The position numbers and the translations under genes are program-made. Under the pieces are notes generated by a model. That model had not been told where the DNA came from, did no database searches, and saw only the letters and a list, made by a program, of their open reading frames with translations. This document shows, piece by piece, positions 52,102 through 61,562 of a DNA stretch of 64,000 nucleotides; the first letter of the stretch is position 1, and the number at the start of each line of letters is the position of its first letter. This DNA comes from Nocardioides donggukensis (GTDB lineage: Bacteria; Actinomycetota; Actinomycetes; Propionibacteriales; Nocardioidaceae): positions 620,001-684,000 of the forward strand of contig NZ_JACYXZ010000002.1 of assembly GCF_014842875.1 (NCBI RefSeq), in the 5' to 3' direction.

Positions 52102-54896
52102 GCTGCCTCCGGTTCGCGGCGGACTCGTCGCCGTTCCTGCCGATCGGACAGGTGCTCACGCACTGGCACCGACAGGCTGCGCCGGACGAGCGGGGCCGCG
52201 TCCTGGACGGCGCACAGGACCTGGCCGCGATCGCTCCGGCCCTCGGCTCGGCGCCGGGGTCCTCCCAGACGCAGCGGCTGGTCATGCTCGTGGCCACGGT
52301 ACTGGAGCGGATCACCGAGCAGACGCCGCTCGTCCTCGTCGTCGACGACCTCCAGTGGGCCGACACCACGTCGCTGGACGTCCTCGCCTTCCTGATCGGA
52401 GGCTTCGGCCCCGGTGTGCGCATCAGCGTCCTCGGCACCTACCGGGACACCGACCTCGAGGACGGTCACCGGCTGCACGGCTGGCTGGCCGACATGCGCC
52501 GCATGCCCGGGGTGGAGCCGATCCGCCTCGACCGCCTCGACCTGCTCGACACCGACCACCTGGTCTCCGCACTGCAGGGTGCCGGCGGCTCGGCGCGGCA
52601 GGCAGCGGCGCTGTTCGCCCGCGCGAAGGGCAACCCCTACCTCACCGAGGTGCTCCTCCGGGCCGAAGGCACCGCCGGCTCCCTCACCGGGGGTGCCAGG
52701 GAGCTGCCCGAGGTGCTGCTCGCGTCCTGGCACCGTCTGAGCCCTGAGGCGCGGGCGCTCATGCAGTGGATCGCGGTCGGTGGGCGACCCGTCGAGCTCG
52801 GGGTCCTGGAGCGACTCGCCCGGGGCCGCGACCTGTCGGTGTCCCGCGTCCGGACGTGTCTGGAGGAGGCGCGTGCCGAGGGCATCGTCCGCCTGACCCC
52901 GACCGGGGACGTCTGGTTCCACCACCCCCTGTTGGCCGAGGTGATCGGCGGCACCGTGGCGCCCAGCGACCTGCGTCGGCTGCACGGGGAGTACATCGAG
53001 ATCCTCGAGGACGCCGGCTCGGTCCCGGAGCACTCCCGGGCCACGCACCTGGCCCTCCACCACGCCGCCGCGGGCAACACCGACGAGGCGCTGCGCTGGT
53101 CCCTGCGTGCGGCAGCGGCCGCCCTGGAGCTCCGCGCCCTCGCCGAGGAGGCGGAGCACCTCCAGCGCGCCTGCCGACTCTGGCCCGACGCCGGTCCCGA
53201 CGCCCGCGCCGAAGCCGGCGACCTGGTACAGCTGCTGATCCGCGCGAGCGACTCCGCCCGGTGCAGCGGTGCCGACGTCGCCGCGGTCCGGCTCCGCGAG
53301 CAGGCCCTCTCCCTCGTCGACCAGCACGAGGAGCCCGAGCTCGCCGTGAAGCTGCGGCTGCCGCTGACGTGGCTGCGCATCGTGAGCGGACTGGATCTGG
53401 AGCCCTGGCCCCGCGTCGAGCCGGTCGCCGAGACGCTGGCGCTGGTCCGGGACCGCCCAGCGAGCCCGGAGAAGGCCAGGGCCCTCTCCGCCCTCGCGCT
53501 CGTCCTGATGTGGTTCGACGACCCGGACGCCCCGGTGCTGTCGGAGGAGTCGGTGCGCATGGCGCGCTCCGTGGGCTCACCGAGCGCCGTCGCCGGGGCC
53601 CTGGCCATCCGCGCGCAGATCCGCGCGGGCACGCCCGAGGGACTCGCGGACGCCGAGGAGGCCCTCGACCTGGCGTGGCAGGTCGGGGACCCCCGCCAGA
53701 TCGGCCTGGTCGCGGTGTGGCACGCACACGCGCTCGCCAGCCTGGGGCGCCTGGCCGACGCGACGGACCGGTCGCTCGCCGCCTTCGGCCGGATGCTGGA
53801 CCGGGGATGGTTCCACGATGCCGCCTACGGCATCGGCGCGGACCCGGCCCGCTGGCTCTGTGAGCTCGGACGCTGGACGGAGGCGGGGGCGCACCTGCGG
53901 GTCCTGATGAGCAGGCGCCAGGCGCCCGGACCCGCGGCGACGGCCAGGGGCGTTGCGGCGATCCTCGCCTACCGCAGCGGCGACCTCCCGACCGCGCGTG
54001 CCCACATGGCTCGGGCTCGCGAGCTGTCGCCGGGCTTCCCGACGGAGGACGAGCCGGATCGCCGGGCCGCGCTCGAGGAGGCCCGGTCCGAGGGTGACAA
54101 CGAGGGCGTCCTCTACCTCGTGGAGTCGTGGATGCCCCACACGCTCGAGCCGGAGCTGCAGTGGACCGGCGAGCTCCTGCTCCGCGCCGCCCGCGCCGCG
54201 GGCGATGTGGCCGCACAACCGGGGCGACGCGCGTCCGTGGCGGCCCAGCTGGCCCGGATCGAGGAGCTGGCCGGTGACCGGGCCCGGGAGATCCGCGACT
54301 GCGCGGGGGACGACCCGATGCTCAGGGCCGTCGGCCGGCTCTACCTGGCCGAGTCCGCCCGCTGCCGCGACGACCGTGGCCGCGTCGTCGAGCAGTGGGT
54401 CACCGCGGTCGAGGCCTGTCGGGCCGCCCACCTGCGGTGGGACGAGGCCCTCGCGACCTACCGGCTGGGCGAGGCGCTGCTCACCCGGGGAGGAAGCCGG
54501 GCCAGGGCGGCCGAGTCGCTGCGCACCGCGGCCGCCCTGGCCGCCGAGATGGGGGCCGCTCCCCTCCTCGACGACGTCCGGGCCCTGGCCGGGCAGGCCC
54601 ACGTCTCGCTCGACCAGCCCGGCGCCGACCTGGATGCGGCCGCGGACGCCTGGCCGCACCTGACCGCACGCGAAAAGGAGGTCCTCGCCCACCTCGGGGC
54701 CGGACGTACCTACGCCGAGATCGCCGACGCCCTGGTCATCAGCCCCAAGACGGTCAGCGTCCACGTGTCCAACCTGCTGCGCAAGACCGGCACCACGAGC
54801 CGGATCGAGCTCACCGACCTCGCCCGGCGCCGAGCCTCCGGCACCGTGCCGCGGCAGCGCACCAGGACCGCGGAGCGGCGAGCCGGCTCCCCGTGA
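51912..54896 (+). CDS. Large ATP-binding LuxR-family regulator (LAL-2)
   Basis: The 994-residue paralogue of LAL-1 is identical over residues 1-63, including Walker A GEAGIGKTR, then diverges. It keeps Walker B LVLVVDDLQWAD, the TPR-like middle and the LuxR helix-turn-helix (LTAREKEVLAHL, VISPKTVSVHVSNLL). The recognition helices of the two proteins are nearly the same, so they may share DNA targets while differing in the sensor region. A basic C-terminal tail of about 20 residues extends past the LAL-1 end. Convergent with a small membrane-protein gene. Confidence 0.9.
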   Translation: MEPRSPVVGRDAERELLVSALHDSATGTPRAVLVAGEAGIGKTRLVADVADDAAADGHLVLWGRCLRFAADSSPFLPIGQVLTHWHRQAAPDERGRVLDGAQDLAAIAPALGSAPGSSQTQRLVMLVATVLERITEQTPLVLVVDDLQWADTTSLDVLAFLIGGFGPGVRISVLGTYRDTDLEDGHRLHGWLADMRRMPGVEPIRLDRLDLLDTDHLVSALQGAGGSARQAAALFARAKGNPYLTEVLLRAEGTAGSLTGGARELPEVLLASWHRLSPEARALMQWIAVGGRPVELGVLERLARGRDLSVSRVRTCLEEARAEGIVRLTPTGDVWFHHPLLAEVIGGTVAPSDLRRLHGEYIEILEDAGSVPEHSRATHLALHHAAAGNTDEALRWSLRAAAAALELRALAEEAEHLQRACRLWPDAGPDARAEAGDLVQLLIRASDSARCSGADVAAVRLREQALSLVDQHEEPELAVKLRLPLTWLRIVSGLDLEPWPRVEPVAETLALVRDRPASPEKARALSALALVLMWFDDPDAPVLSEESVRMARSVGSPSAVAGALAIRAQIRAGTPEGLADAEEALDLAWQVGDPRQIGLVAVWHAHALASLGRLADATDRSLAAFGRMLDRGWFHDAAYGIGADPARWLCELGRWTEAGAHLRVLMSRRQAPGPAATARGVAAILAYRSGDLPTARAHMARARELSPGFPTEDEPDRRAALEEARSEGDNEGVLYLVESWMPHTLEPELQWTGELLLRAARAAGDVAAQPGRRASVAAQLARIEELAGDRAREIRDCAGDDPMLRAVGRLYLAESARCRDDRGRVVEQWVTAVEACRAAHLRWDEALATYRLGEALLTRGGSRARAAESLRTAAALAAEMGAAPLLDDVRALAGQAHVSLDQPGADLDAAADAWPHLTAREKEVLAHLGAGRTYAEIADALVISPKTVSVHVSNLLRKTGTTSRIELTDLARRRASGTVPRQRTRTAERRAGSP

Positions 54897-54923
54897 AGGG
54901 GAGGCGGCCCGCCGGAACCCCCG

Positions 54924-54958
54924 TCAGCCCGGCCCGTCAGCCCGTCAGGCCGGGCTGA
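54924..54958. terminator. Hairpin between LAL-2 and the convergent small gene
   Basis: Perfect 11-bp arms TCAGCCCGGCC and GGCCGGGCTGA flank a 13-nt loop. The right arm lies inside the last codons of the small minus-strand gene, so it can act for both directions. Confidence 0.65.
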
Positions 54959-55235
54959 ACGTCCGGCCCTGCGACCGGTCCTGCTGGTGCCGTCGCGCCC
55001 CGATCGCGACGGCACCCGCGCCGAGGGCCAGGCCCGCGGCGACCCCCACTCCGATCTGCACGAGCTCGAGCGCGCCGTCGTCGACGGGCACCTCGATCTC
55101 CCGGACGACCGTCGCTCCGCTCTCGCCGACGGGGACGCCCGGGTCGGGGATCGCGGTGGCGGGGCCGGTGAGTGTCAGCGTCAGGAACCCCGCGGCCAGG
55201 AGTGCCGGGGGGATCCGGGTGAGAATGCGAGACAT
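54945..55235 (-). CDS. Small secreted/membrane-anchored hypothetical protein
   Basis: The 96-residue protein has a signal peptide (1-25, LTGPATA then IPDPG), a short extracytoplasmic segment with VVREIEVPVDDG, and a C-terminal helix (about 58-80) followed by a basic tail. ATG 55235 has a GGAAGGA ribosome site. It resembles small surface proteins common in Nocardioides genomes but I cannot assign a role. The 119 bp upstream to the NYN gene hold nothing else recognisable. Confidence 0.7.
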   Translation of the reverse strand: MSRILTRIPPALLAAGFLTLTLTGPATAIPDPGVPVGESGATVVREIEVPVDDGALELVQIGVGVAAGLALGAGAVAIGARRHQQDRSQGRTFSPA

Positions 55236-55354
55236 GATGTGTCCTTCCAGAGGTGGAACTTTCCGACACCTCGACCCTCGTGGACACCGACGGCTCCGCA
55301 CATCGGGAGGACCCCCTCAGATGCGGGCCCAGGCTCCTCAGATTCCCCGGCGGG

Positions 55355-56131
55355 TCAGCCGCGCGACTTCTTGCGCTTGTCGCGCACCGAGACGTCGTTG
55401 GTGCCCTCGTGCGCGATCTCGAAGAGCTGGGTGGCCTTGAGCAGCTTGCTCATGGAGGCGTAGCCGTAGTTGCGCGGGTCGAACGACGACTGGTTGCCGA
55501 TGTGGTTGCCCACGGCGCCGATCCGCGCCCAGCCGCTCTCGTCCGCGGCCGACTTGACGGCGTTGCGGAGCAGGTCGACCAGGGCGGCGTCCTGCTTGAG
55601 CTCCGCGGTGGGCGTCCGGTGCGGCGTCTCCCGTGCCGACGGCCGGGCCGACGTCGAGACCTCGGGCTCGTCGTCGGCGTCGTCCTCCTCGTCGGAGACC
55701 CCGAGCTGGTCGAGGTAGAGGAAGCGGCTGCAGGCACCCACGAACGGCTCGGGCGTCTTGCGCTCGCCGAACCCGTAGACCGACGCGCCACGGTCACGCA
55801 GGTGCATCACCAGCGGCGTGAAGTCGGCGTCGCTGGAGACGATCGCGAAGGCGTCCGGCTCGTCGGTGTAGAGCAGCGCCATGGCGTCGACCACGAGCGC
55901 CATGTCGCTGGCGTTCTTGCCGCGGCTGTAGTCGAACTGCTGCACCGGGCGGATCGCCTTGGCGTGCAGCACCTGCTCCCAGCCCTTGAGGCCGGCCTTC
56001 TTCCAGTTGCCGTACGCGCGGCGGATGTTGGGCTCGCCGAACCCGGAGAGCTCGTTGAGGATCAGGTCGATCTTGACCGCGGGCGAGTTGTCGGCGTCGA
56101 TGAGCAGGGCGATGCGAGGCTTGGAGGACAC
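55355..56131 (-). CDS. NYN-domain (PIN-like) ribonuclease with C-terminal LOTUS/OST-HTH domain
   Basis: The 258-residue protein has an N-terminal NYN/LabA-type domain (1-150; IALLIDADNSPA, KNASDMALVVDAMALLY, VSSDADFTPL), whose conserved Asp residues would bind metal. An acidic linker leads to an OST-HTH/LOTUS domain (about 178-250; WARIGAVGNHIGNQ, YGYASMSKLL), an RNA-binding fold. It likely cleaves or binds RNA; targets are unknown. GTG 56131 follows TAGGTT by 6 nt, and that box starts right after the upstream gene's stop. Confidence 0.87.
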   Translation of the reverse strand: MSSKPRIALLIDADNSPAVKIDLILNELSGFGEPNIRRAYGNWKKAGLKGWEQVLHAKAIRPVQQFDYSRGKNASDMALVVDAMALLYTDEPDAFAIVSSDADFTPLVMHLRDRGASVYGFGERKTPEPFVGACSRFLYLDQLGVSDEEDDADDEPEVSTSARPSARETPHRTPTAELKQDAALVDLLRNAVKSAADESGWARIGAVGNHIGNQSSFDPRNYGYASMSKLLKATQLFEIAHEGTNDVSVRDKRKKSRG

Positions 56132-56137
56132 CCGGGA

Positions 56138-56143
56138 AACCTA
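56138..56143 (-). promoter_or_regulatory. -10 box of the NYN-LOTUS gene (leaderless)
   Basis: TAGGTT on the minus strand is followed by 6 nt and GTG 56131. Confidence 0.55.
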
Positions 56144-56506
56144 CTACCCGCGCTCCTGGTCCTTCTGCCGGCGGTTGTAGTCGCGCATCCGCTGCGGCAC
56201 CCCGACCACCGCCGCGTCGTACGACGGCACCTGGTGCTTGTTGGCGAACCGGTGCGCCCAGTCGACCGACGGCACCCGCCGGCGGGTCCACTCCCCGTCG
56301 TGGGCGACGAGCAGCAGCGTGACGTCGCTGACCGCGGTCCGCGGTTCCACGAATCCCTCCACCCCCCGGCGGCTGGAGACGAAGTCGAGCAGGTGCTGCT
56401 CGTCCTCGGTGCTGGAGCCGCGCACGGTCGTGGAGCCGGTGCGGGCGGTGTCGCGCCCCGGACGCCGCATCCTGGAGGACCGTCGGAATCGGTCGAACAA
56501 TGCCAT
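56144..56506 (-). CDS. Conserved hypothetical protein
   Basis: A 120-residue soluble basic protein starting MALFDRFRRSSRMRRPGRD. It has a central DEQHLLDFVSSRRGVEGFVEP and a C-terminal SVDWAHRFANKHQVPSYDAAVVGVP. No signal peptide or named domain is seen. It ends just before the NYN-LOTUS promoter on the same strand and is divergent from lpd. Function unknown. Confidence 0.7.
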   Translation of the reverse strand: MALFDRFRRSSRMRRPGRDTARTGSTTVRGSSTEDEQHLLDFVSSRRGVEGFVEPRTAVSDVTLLLVAHDGEWTRRRVPSVDWAHRFANKHQVPSYDAAVVGVPQRMRDYNRRQKDQERG

Positions 56507-56594
56507 GGCACCAGTGTGACGCACGGGCGGTGTGGACTCCGGCACGGATAGTGCAAAGATGGGCCGAGAATTTCTCGAGGGAGTGGAGGAGAGC

Positions 56595-57989
56595 GTGACG
56601 GAGGCGGCAGCGTCGCAGCCCGACAACGAGTTCGACATCGTGATCCTGGGTGCCGGTTCCGGCGGGTACGCGTGTGCCCTGCGGGCCGCCCAGCTGGGTC
56701 AGCGGGTCGCGCTGGTGGAGAAGGGCAACCTCGGCGGCACCTGCCTCCACGTCGGCTGCATCCCCACCAAGGCGCTGCTGCACGCGGCCGAGGTCGCCGA
56801 CTCCGCGCGCGAGTCCGAGCAGTTCGGCGTGAACGCCACCTTCGAGGGCATCGACATGGCCGGGGTGAACGCCTACAAGGACGGCGTCGTGTCGCGGCTG
56901 TTCAAGGGCCTGGCCGGGCTCATCAAGTCCCGCGGGATCACCGTCGTCGAGGGCGAGGGCCGGCTCACCGGCACCAACACCGTCGAGGTCGACGGCGCGA
57001 CGTACACCGGCAGGCACGTCGTGCTCGCCAGTGGCTCCTACGCCCGCAACCTGCCGGGCCTCGAGGTCGACGGCTCCCGGGTGCTGACCTCCGACCACGC
57101 ACTCCGGCTGGAGCGGGTCCCGGAGTCGGCGATCGTGCTGGGCGGGGGCGTCATCGGCTGCGAGTTCGCGAGCGTCTGGAGGTCCTTCGGGACTGACGTG
57201 ACCATCGTCGAGGCCCTCCCCCGGCTCATGGCCGCCGAGGACGAGGCTAGCTCCAAGGTGCTGGAACGCGCGTTCCGCAAGCGGAAGATCGGCTTCCACA
57301 CCGGCACCCCCTTCGAGTCCGTGGAGCACACGGACACCGGCGTGAAGGTCACCCTCGAGGGCGGGAAGGTGCTCGAGGCCGAGCTGCTGCTCGTCGCCGT
57401 CGGGCGCGGACCGACCACCGAGGGGCTCGGGTACGCCGAGGTCGGGGTCGAGATGGACCGCGGCTTCGTGAAGACCGACGAGCGGTGCCGCACGAACGTC
57501 GACGGCGTCTACGCGGTCGGGGACATCGTGCCCGGCCTGCAGCTGGCACACCGCGGCTTCCAGCAGGGGGTCTTCGTGGCCGAGGACATCGCCGGCCTGG
57601 ACCCGGCCCCGATCGACGAGACCGGCATCCCCCGCGTCACCTACTCCGACCCCGAGGTCGCCTCGGTCGGCCTGGACGAGGCCCGGGCACGAGAGGTGCA
57701 CGGCGAGGTGGAGACGCTGACCTACGACCTCGGCGGCAACGGCAAGAGCCAGATCCTCAAGACCCAGGGCTTCGTGAAGCTGGTGCGGGTCAAGGACGGT
57801 CCCGTCGTCGGTGTCCACATGGTCGGCGCCCGCGTCGGTGAGCTCATCGGCGAGGCCCAGCTCATCTACAACTGGGAGGGCCACCCCGAGGACGTCGCAC
57901 CGCTCGTGCACGCCCACCCGACGCAGAACGAGGCTCTCGGCGAGGCGCACCTCGCCCTGGCCGGCAAACCGCTCCACGCCCACTCCTGA
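56595..57989 (+). CDS. lpdA: Dihydrolipoyl dehydrogenase (E3)
   Basis: The 464-residue flavoprotein has the FAD motif ILGAGSGGYACA (18-29), the redox disulfide GGTCLHVGC (Cys50, Cys55), the NAD motif VLGGGVIGCEFA, and the C-terminal HAHPTQNE with the active His-Glu pair. It reoxidises lipoyl groups of 2-oxoacid dehydrogenases and glycine cleavage. I chose GTG 56595 with GGAGGAG upstream; this matches the usual 464-residue length. A GATAGT box ends 6 nt before an in-frame ATG at 56559, so a longer leaderless form is the alternative. Confidence 0.9.
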   Translation: MTEAAASQPDNEFDIVILGAGSGGYACALRAAQLGQRVALVEKGNLGGTCLHVGCIPTKALLHAAEVADSARESEQFGVNATFEGIDMAGVNAYKDGVVSRLFKGLAGLIKSRGITVVEGEGRLTGTNTVEVDGATYTGRHVVLASGSYARNLPGLEVDGSRVLTSDHALRLERVPESAIVLGGGVIGCEFASVWRSFGTDVTIVEALPRLMAAEDEASSKVLERAFRKRKIGFHTGTPFESVEHTDTGVKVTLEGGKVLEAELLLVAVGRGPTTEGLGYAEVGVEMDRGFVKTDERCRTNVDGVYAVGDIVPGLQLAHRGFQQGVFVAEDIAGLDPAPIDETGIPRVTYSDPEVASVGLDEARAREVHGEVETLTYDLGGNGKSQILKTQGFVKLVRVKDGPVVGVHMVGARVGELIGEAQLIYNWEGHPEDVAPLVHAHPTQNEALGEAHLALAGKPLHAHS

Positions 57990-57990
57990 C

Positions 57991-58056
57991 CCGCAGCCCG
58001 ACCGCAGCTCCACCGCAGCCCGACCGCAGCCCGACCGCAGCCCGACCGCAGCCCGA
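57991..58056. repeat. 11-bp minisatellite between lpdA and sucB
   Basis: Six head-to-tail copies of CCGCAGCCCGA fill 66 bp immediately after the lpdA stop; the second copy has two changes. It lies in the leader or intercistronic region ahead of sucB and could vary in number. Confidence 0.9.
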
Positions 58057-58100
58057 CAGCAGCACCGACCGACAGAGCAGACTCGAGCGAAGGACCACAC

Positions 58101-59915
58101 ATGGCCACCGAAGTCACCCTCCCGGAACTCGGCGAATCCGTCACCGAAGGCACCGTCACCCGCTGGCTCAAGCAGGTCGGTGACGAGATCGCGGTCGACG
58201 AGCCCCTGCTCGAGGTCTCCACCGACAAGGTCGACACCGAGATCCCCTCGCCGGTCGCGGGCACGCTGCTCGAGATCAAGGCCGAGGAGGACGACACCGT
58301 CGAGGTCGGGGCGGTGCTCGCCCTGGTCGGCGCGGACGGTGAGGGTGCGGACAGTGGCGCGGCAGACGAGGGGGGCGAGTCGGACGAGTCGGGGCAGGCC
58401 GAGGAGGCCCCGGAGGAGTCCGACGGGGACGAGGAGTCGACGCAGGACGACGCCGCCGAGCAGGAGCCGGCCGCGGAAGAGCAGGCCGACGAGCCGGAGC
58501 AGCCGGCCGCCCAGGAGCAGTCGGGCGACTCGGGTCGCGGCTCGGGTGGCGGCTCGGGCACCGCGGTCCGGCTGCCCGAGCTCGGGGAGTCGGTGACCGA
58601 GGGCACCGTCACCCGCTGGCTCAAGCAGGTCGGCGACGAGGTCGCGGTCGACGAGCCGCTCCTCGAGGTCTCCACCGACAAGGTCGACACCGAGATCCCC
58701 TCGCCGGTCGCGGGCACGCTGCTCGAGATCAAGGTCGAGGAGGACGAGACCGTCGAGGTCGGCGCCGAGCTCGCCGTCGTCGGGTCCGGTGACGCCGGTG
58801 GCTCCTCCCAGGAGGAGCAGCCCCAGGAGGCAGAGCCCGAGCCTGAGCCTGAGCCCGAGCCCGAGCCCGAGCCCGCGAAGGCCGAGGAGAAGCCGGAGCC
58901 GAAGCAGGAGGAGCCGAAGCAGGAGGAGCCGAAGAAGCAGGAGGCGCCCGAGCCCGCGAAGCCGGCGGCCTCCGAGGGTGACGACTCCGGCGACGGCGGC
59001 TACGTCACGCCGCTGGTCCGCAAGCTCGCCTCCCAGCACGACGTCGACCTGGCCTCGGTCACCGGCAGCGGCGTCGGCGGTCGGATCCGCAAGCAGGACG
59101 TGCTGGACGCCGCCAAGGCCAAGGAGGCCCCGGCGGCGCAGCCCGCCGCCTCCGGGCAGGCGCCGGCCGCCTCGGGCGCGTCGGCCCCGCCGGCCCCGTC
59201 CCCCCTGCGCGGCAAGACCGAGTCGCTGAGCCGGCTGCGGAAGGTGATCGCCTCCCGCATGGTCGAGTCGCTGCAGACCAGCGCCCAGCTGACCACGGTC
59301 GTCGAGGTCGACGTGACCTCGATCAGCCGGCTGCGGGACTCGGTGAAGGCGGACTTCGCGGCCCGCGAGGGCGTGAAGCTGTCGTTCATGCCGTTCTTCG
59401 CCAAGGCCACGGTCGACGCCCTCAAGGCGCACCCGTCGCTGAACGCCTCGATCGACACCGAGAAGGGCGAGGTCACCTACTACGACAAGGAGAACCTCGC
59501 GATCGCGGTGGACACCGAGAAGGGCCTGCTGACCCCGGTGGTCAAGGACGCCGGTGACCTCTCCGTGGCCGGCCTGGCCCGCAAGATCGCCGATGTCGCG
59601 GACCGGACCCGCAACAACAAGATCACCCCCGACGACCTGTCCGGCGGCACGTTCACGCTGACCAACACCGGCAGCCGCGGGGCCCTGTTCGACACCCCGA
59701 TCATCAACCAGCCGCAGGTGGCGATCCTCGGGACCGGCTCCGTGGTGAAGCGGGCCGTGGTCATCGACGACGCCAACCTCGGCGAGACGATCGCGGTCCG
59801 GCAGATGGTCTACCTCGCCCTCACCTACGACCACCGGCTCGTCGACGGCGCCGACGCCGCGCGCTTCCTCAGCGACGTGAAGCAGCGGCTCGAGGCCGGC
59901 GTCTTCGAGGTCTGA
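58101..59915 (+). CDS. sucB: Dihydrolipoamide acyltransferase (E2) of 2-oxoacid dehydrogenase, two lipoyl domains
   Basis: The 604-residue protein has two nearly identical lipoyl domains with lipoylated Lys in STDKVDTE (Lys43 and about Lys194), separated by an acidic linker. An EPEP-rich linker follows, then a peripheral-subunit-binding domain (about 298-333; [15 protein letters not shown]) and the catalytic domain ending [16 protein letters not shown] with the active His and Asp. It matches the actinobacterial E2 (SucB/DlaT) used by pyruvate and 2-oxoglutarate dehydrogenases. GAAGGA precedes the ATG. It is coupled with lpdA upstream and near lipB, which supplies lipoate. Confidence 0.92.
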   Translation: MATEVTLPELGESVTEGTVTRWLKQVGDEIAVDEPLLEVSTDKVDTEIPSPVAGTLLEIKAEEDDTVEVGAVLALVGADGEGADSGAADEGGESDESGQAEEAPEESDGDEESTQDDAAEQEPAAEEQADEPEQPAAQEQSGDSGRGSGGGSGTAVRLPELGESVTEGTVTRWLKQVGDEVAVDEPLLEVSTDKVDTEIPSPVAGTLLEIKVEEDETVEVGAELAVVGSGDAGGSSQEEQPQEAEPEPEPEPEPEPEPAKAEEKPEPKQEEPKQEEPKKQEAPEPAKPAASEGDDSGDGGYVTPLVRKLASQHDVDLASVTGSGVGGRIRKQDVLDAAKAKEAPAAQPAASGQAPAASGASAPPAPSPLRGKTESLSRLRKVIASRMVESLQTSAQLTTVVEVDVTSISRLRDSVKADFAAREGVKLSFMPFFAKATVDALKAHPSLNASIDTEKGEVTYYDKENLAIAVDTEKGLLTPVVKDAGDLSVAGLARKIADVADRTRNNKITPDDLSGGTFTLTNTGSRGALFDTPIINQPQVAILGTGSVVKRAVVIDDANLGETIAVRQMVYLALTYDHRLVDGADAARFLSDVKQRLEAGVFEV

Positions 59916-59920
59916 GTGCG

Positions 59921-60844
59921 ATGAGGGTCGTGATCGCAGGGTCGTCCGGGTTCCTCGGGACGGCCCTGCGCCGCACCCTCGACGAGCGCGGCCACGAGAC
60001 GGTCCGGCTGGTCCGGCGCGAGGCCGGCCCCGGGCAGTCCCGCTGGGACCCCTACGCCGGGACGCTGGACCAGTCGGTGGTCGACTCCGCCGACGTGGTG
60101 GTGAACCTGGCCGGCTCGCCGACAGCCGGGAACCCGCACTCCAAGAGCTGGGCGCGCGAGCTCGAGGAGAGCCGGGTCACCACCACCCGGGTCCTGGCGG
60201 AGGCGGTGGCCCGCAGCCACGGCAGCGGCCACAGCCCGGCGTACCTCGCCGGCAACGGGATCTCCTGGTACGGCGACCACGGCGACCAGGTGCTCGACGA
60301 GGGCGCCGACTCGCGGGGCGAGGCGTTCCTGACGCGGGTCAGCCGGGTCTGGCAGGCGGCGACCGAGCCGGCGGCGGAGGCCGGCGCCAGGCTCTGCCTC
60401 CTGCGCACCGCCCCGGTGCTCGACCGGCGCAGTGCGCCACTGAAGCAGCTGCTGCCGCTCTTCCGGCTCGGGCTCGGCGCCCGGCTCGGGGACGGCCGCC
60501 AGTTCTTCCCGATCATCTCCCTGCGCGACTGGGTCGGCGCGGTGACCCACCTCGTCGAGGGTGACGGCGAGGGCCCGCACAACCTGTGCTGCCCGATCAC
60601 CCCGACCAACGGCGAGTTCACCGAGGCCCTGGCCAGGGCCGTGCACCGCCGGGCGTTCCTCTTCGCCCCCGCCCCGGTGCTGGGCGTGGCCGCCGGCCGG
60701 ATGTCCCCCGAGCTGCTGGGCAGCGTGCGGGCCGAGCCGGCCGCGCTGATGCGCGCCGGCTACGACTTCGCGGACGACGACGTCCGCGACGTGCTGGCGA
60801 CCGGCCTGGCCGAGGCGCCCGAGGACGGCCCCGGCCCCGCCTGA
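59921..60844 (+). CDS. TIGR01777-family NAD(P)-dependent epimerase
   Basis: The 307-residue SDR has GSSGFLGTALRR near the start, VVNLAGSPTAG, NGISWYGDHGDQ, LLRTAPVLDR and ISLRDWVGAV in the family order, and a C-terminal DUF1731-like segment (VLGVAAGRMSPELLGSV). Family members (YfcH-like) have no firm substrate. It starts 5 bp after sucB and is probably cotranscribed, a neighbourhood often seen in actinobacteria. Confidence 0.87.
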   Translation: MRVVIAGSSGFLGTALRRTLDERGHETVRLVRREAGPGQSRWDPYAGTLDQSVVDSADVVVNLAGSPTAGNPHSKSWARELEESRVTTTRVLAEAVARSHGSGHSPAYLAGNGISWYGDHGDQVLDEGADSRGEAFLTRVSRVWQAATEPAAEAGARLCLLRTAPVLDRRSAPLKQLLPLFRLGLGARLGDGRQFFPIISLRDWVGAVTHLVEGDGEGPHNLCCPITPTNGEFTEALARAVHRRAFLFAPAPVLGVAAGRMSPELLGSVRAEPAALMRAGYDFADDDVRDVLATGLAEAPEDGPGPA

Positions 60845-60867
60845 CCCTCCCGCCCCGGGCACCCTGC

Positions 60868-61467
60868 TCAGCGCGCCTCGCGCACGAGCCACTCCCCCGC
60901 ACGGCGGACCAGGGTCACCGTGCGCCGGCTGGGCCGGTCGCGCGGCAGCCGCAGGCGCACCGCGGTGCCGACGGCCGTGGCCCCCACCAGACGCTCGGTC
61001 ACCCGGACCACGACACGGTCCCGGCCACGGCGCAGCACCAGGCCGGAGAGCACCTGCGTGCGCATCCCGGTGACCCGGAGCCCGCGCCGGCTCCAGCGCC
61101 GCAGGACGGCCAGGTCGCGGGCGCCGGTGCGGCTGCCGGGCAGGTAGAGGGCCCGGAGCGCGGCGGGGTCCCCCTCGGCGTACGCCGCGGCCCGCCGCAG
61201 GTCCCAGGCCGCCAGCGTCGCGAGCGCCACGGGACGCCCCGGTCCTGGCGCGGGCACCCGGGCGGCCCCCTCCACGACGCCCTCGGCGGCCCCCTCGGCG
61301 GCCCCGTCAACGGCCTCGCCGGATGGTCGGTCCCCAGAGAGGTCAGCGGCCCGGTCAGCGGGACGGTCAGCGGTCGGGTCCGTCCTCGCTGCGCGGTCGT
61401 CCGCGGCGCAGCACCCGAGCAGCCCGAGCGCGAGGACCGGTACGACGACGAGGTCACGGAGGCTCAC
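60868..61467 (-). CDS. Putative lipoprotein
   Basis: The 199-residue protein has a lipobox LLGC (Cys19, followed by a second Cys) after a short hydrophobic stretch. A low-complexity Asp/Arg/Ala linker (about 22-70) follows, then a compact domain with [24 protein letters not shown] and VVVRVTERL that resembles NTF2-like or Cys-poor stress lipoproteins. GTG 61467 is 6 nt after CAGGCT. Convergent with the epimerase by 23 bp. Function unknown. Confidence 0.75.
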   Translation of the reverse strand: MSLRDLVVVPVLALGLLGCCAADDRAARTDPTADRPADRAADLSGDRPSGEAVDGAAEGAAEGVVEGAARVPAPGPGRPVALATLAAWDLRRAAAYAEGDPAALRALYLPGSRTGARDLAVLRRWSRRGLRVTGMRTQVLSGLVLRRGRDRVVVRVTERLVGATAVGTAVRLRLPRDRPSRRTVTLVRRAGEWLVREAR

Positions 61468-61549
61468 CCGACCAGCCTGACCGATTCCGGCGGCCGGTGT
61501 CGGGCTCCCTCCACAGGCCGCCGTCCGCCGCGGGCCACCCGCCGGGCGT

Positions 61550-61555
61550 TAGGCT
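61550..61555 (+). promoter_or_regulatory. -10 box of lipB (leaderless)
   Basis: TAGGCT is followed by 7 nt and GTG 61563. Confidence 0.6.
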
Positions 61556-61562
61556 CGACGTC

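Noticed and set aside
57991-58056. CRISPR-like array between lpdA and sucB
   Set aside because: Units are 11 bp with no spacers and no cas genes nearby; it is a minisatellite.
55794-59834. Long minus-strand open frame across lpdA and sucB
   Set aside because: Its composition is low complexity and it runs antisense to two well-supported enzymes; it is a frame shadow caused by GC bias.
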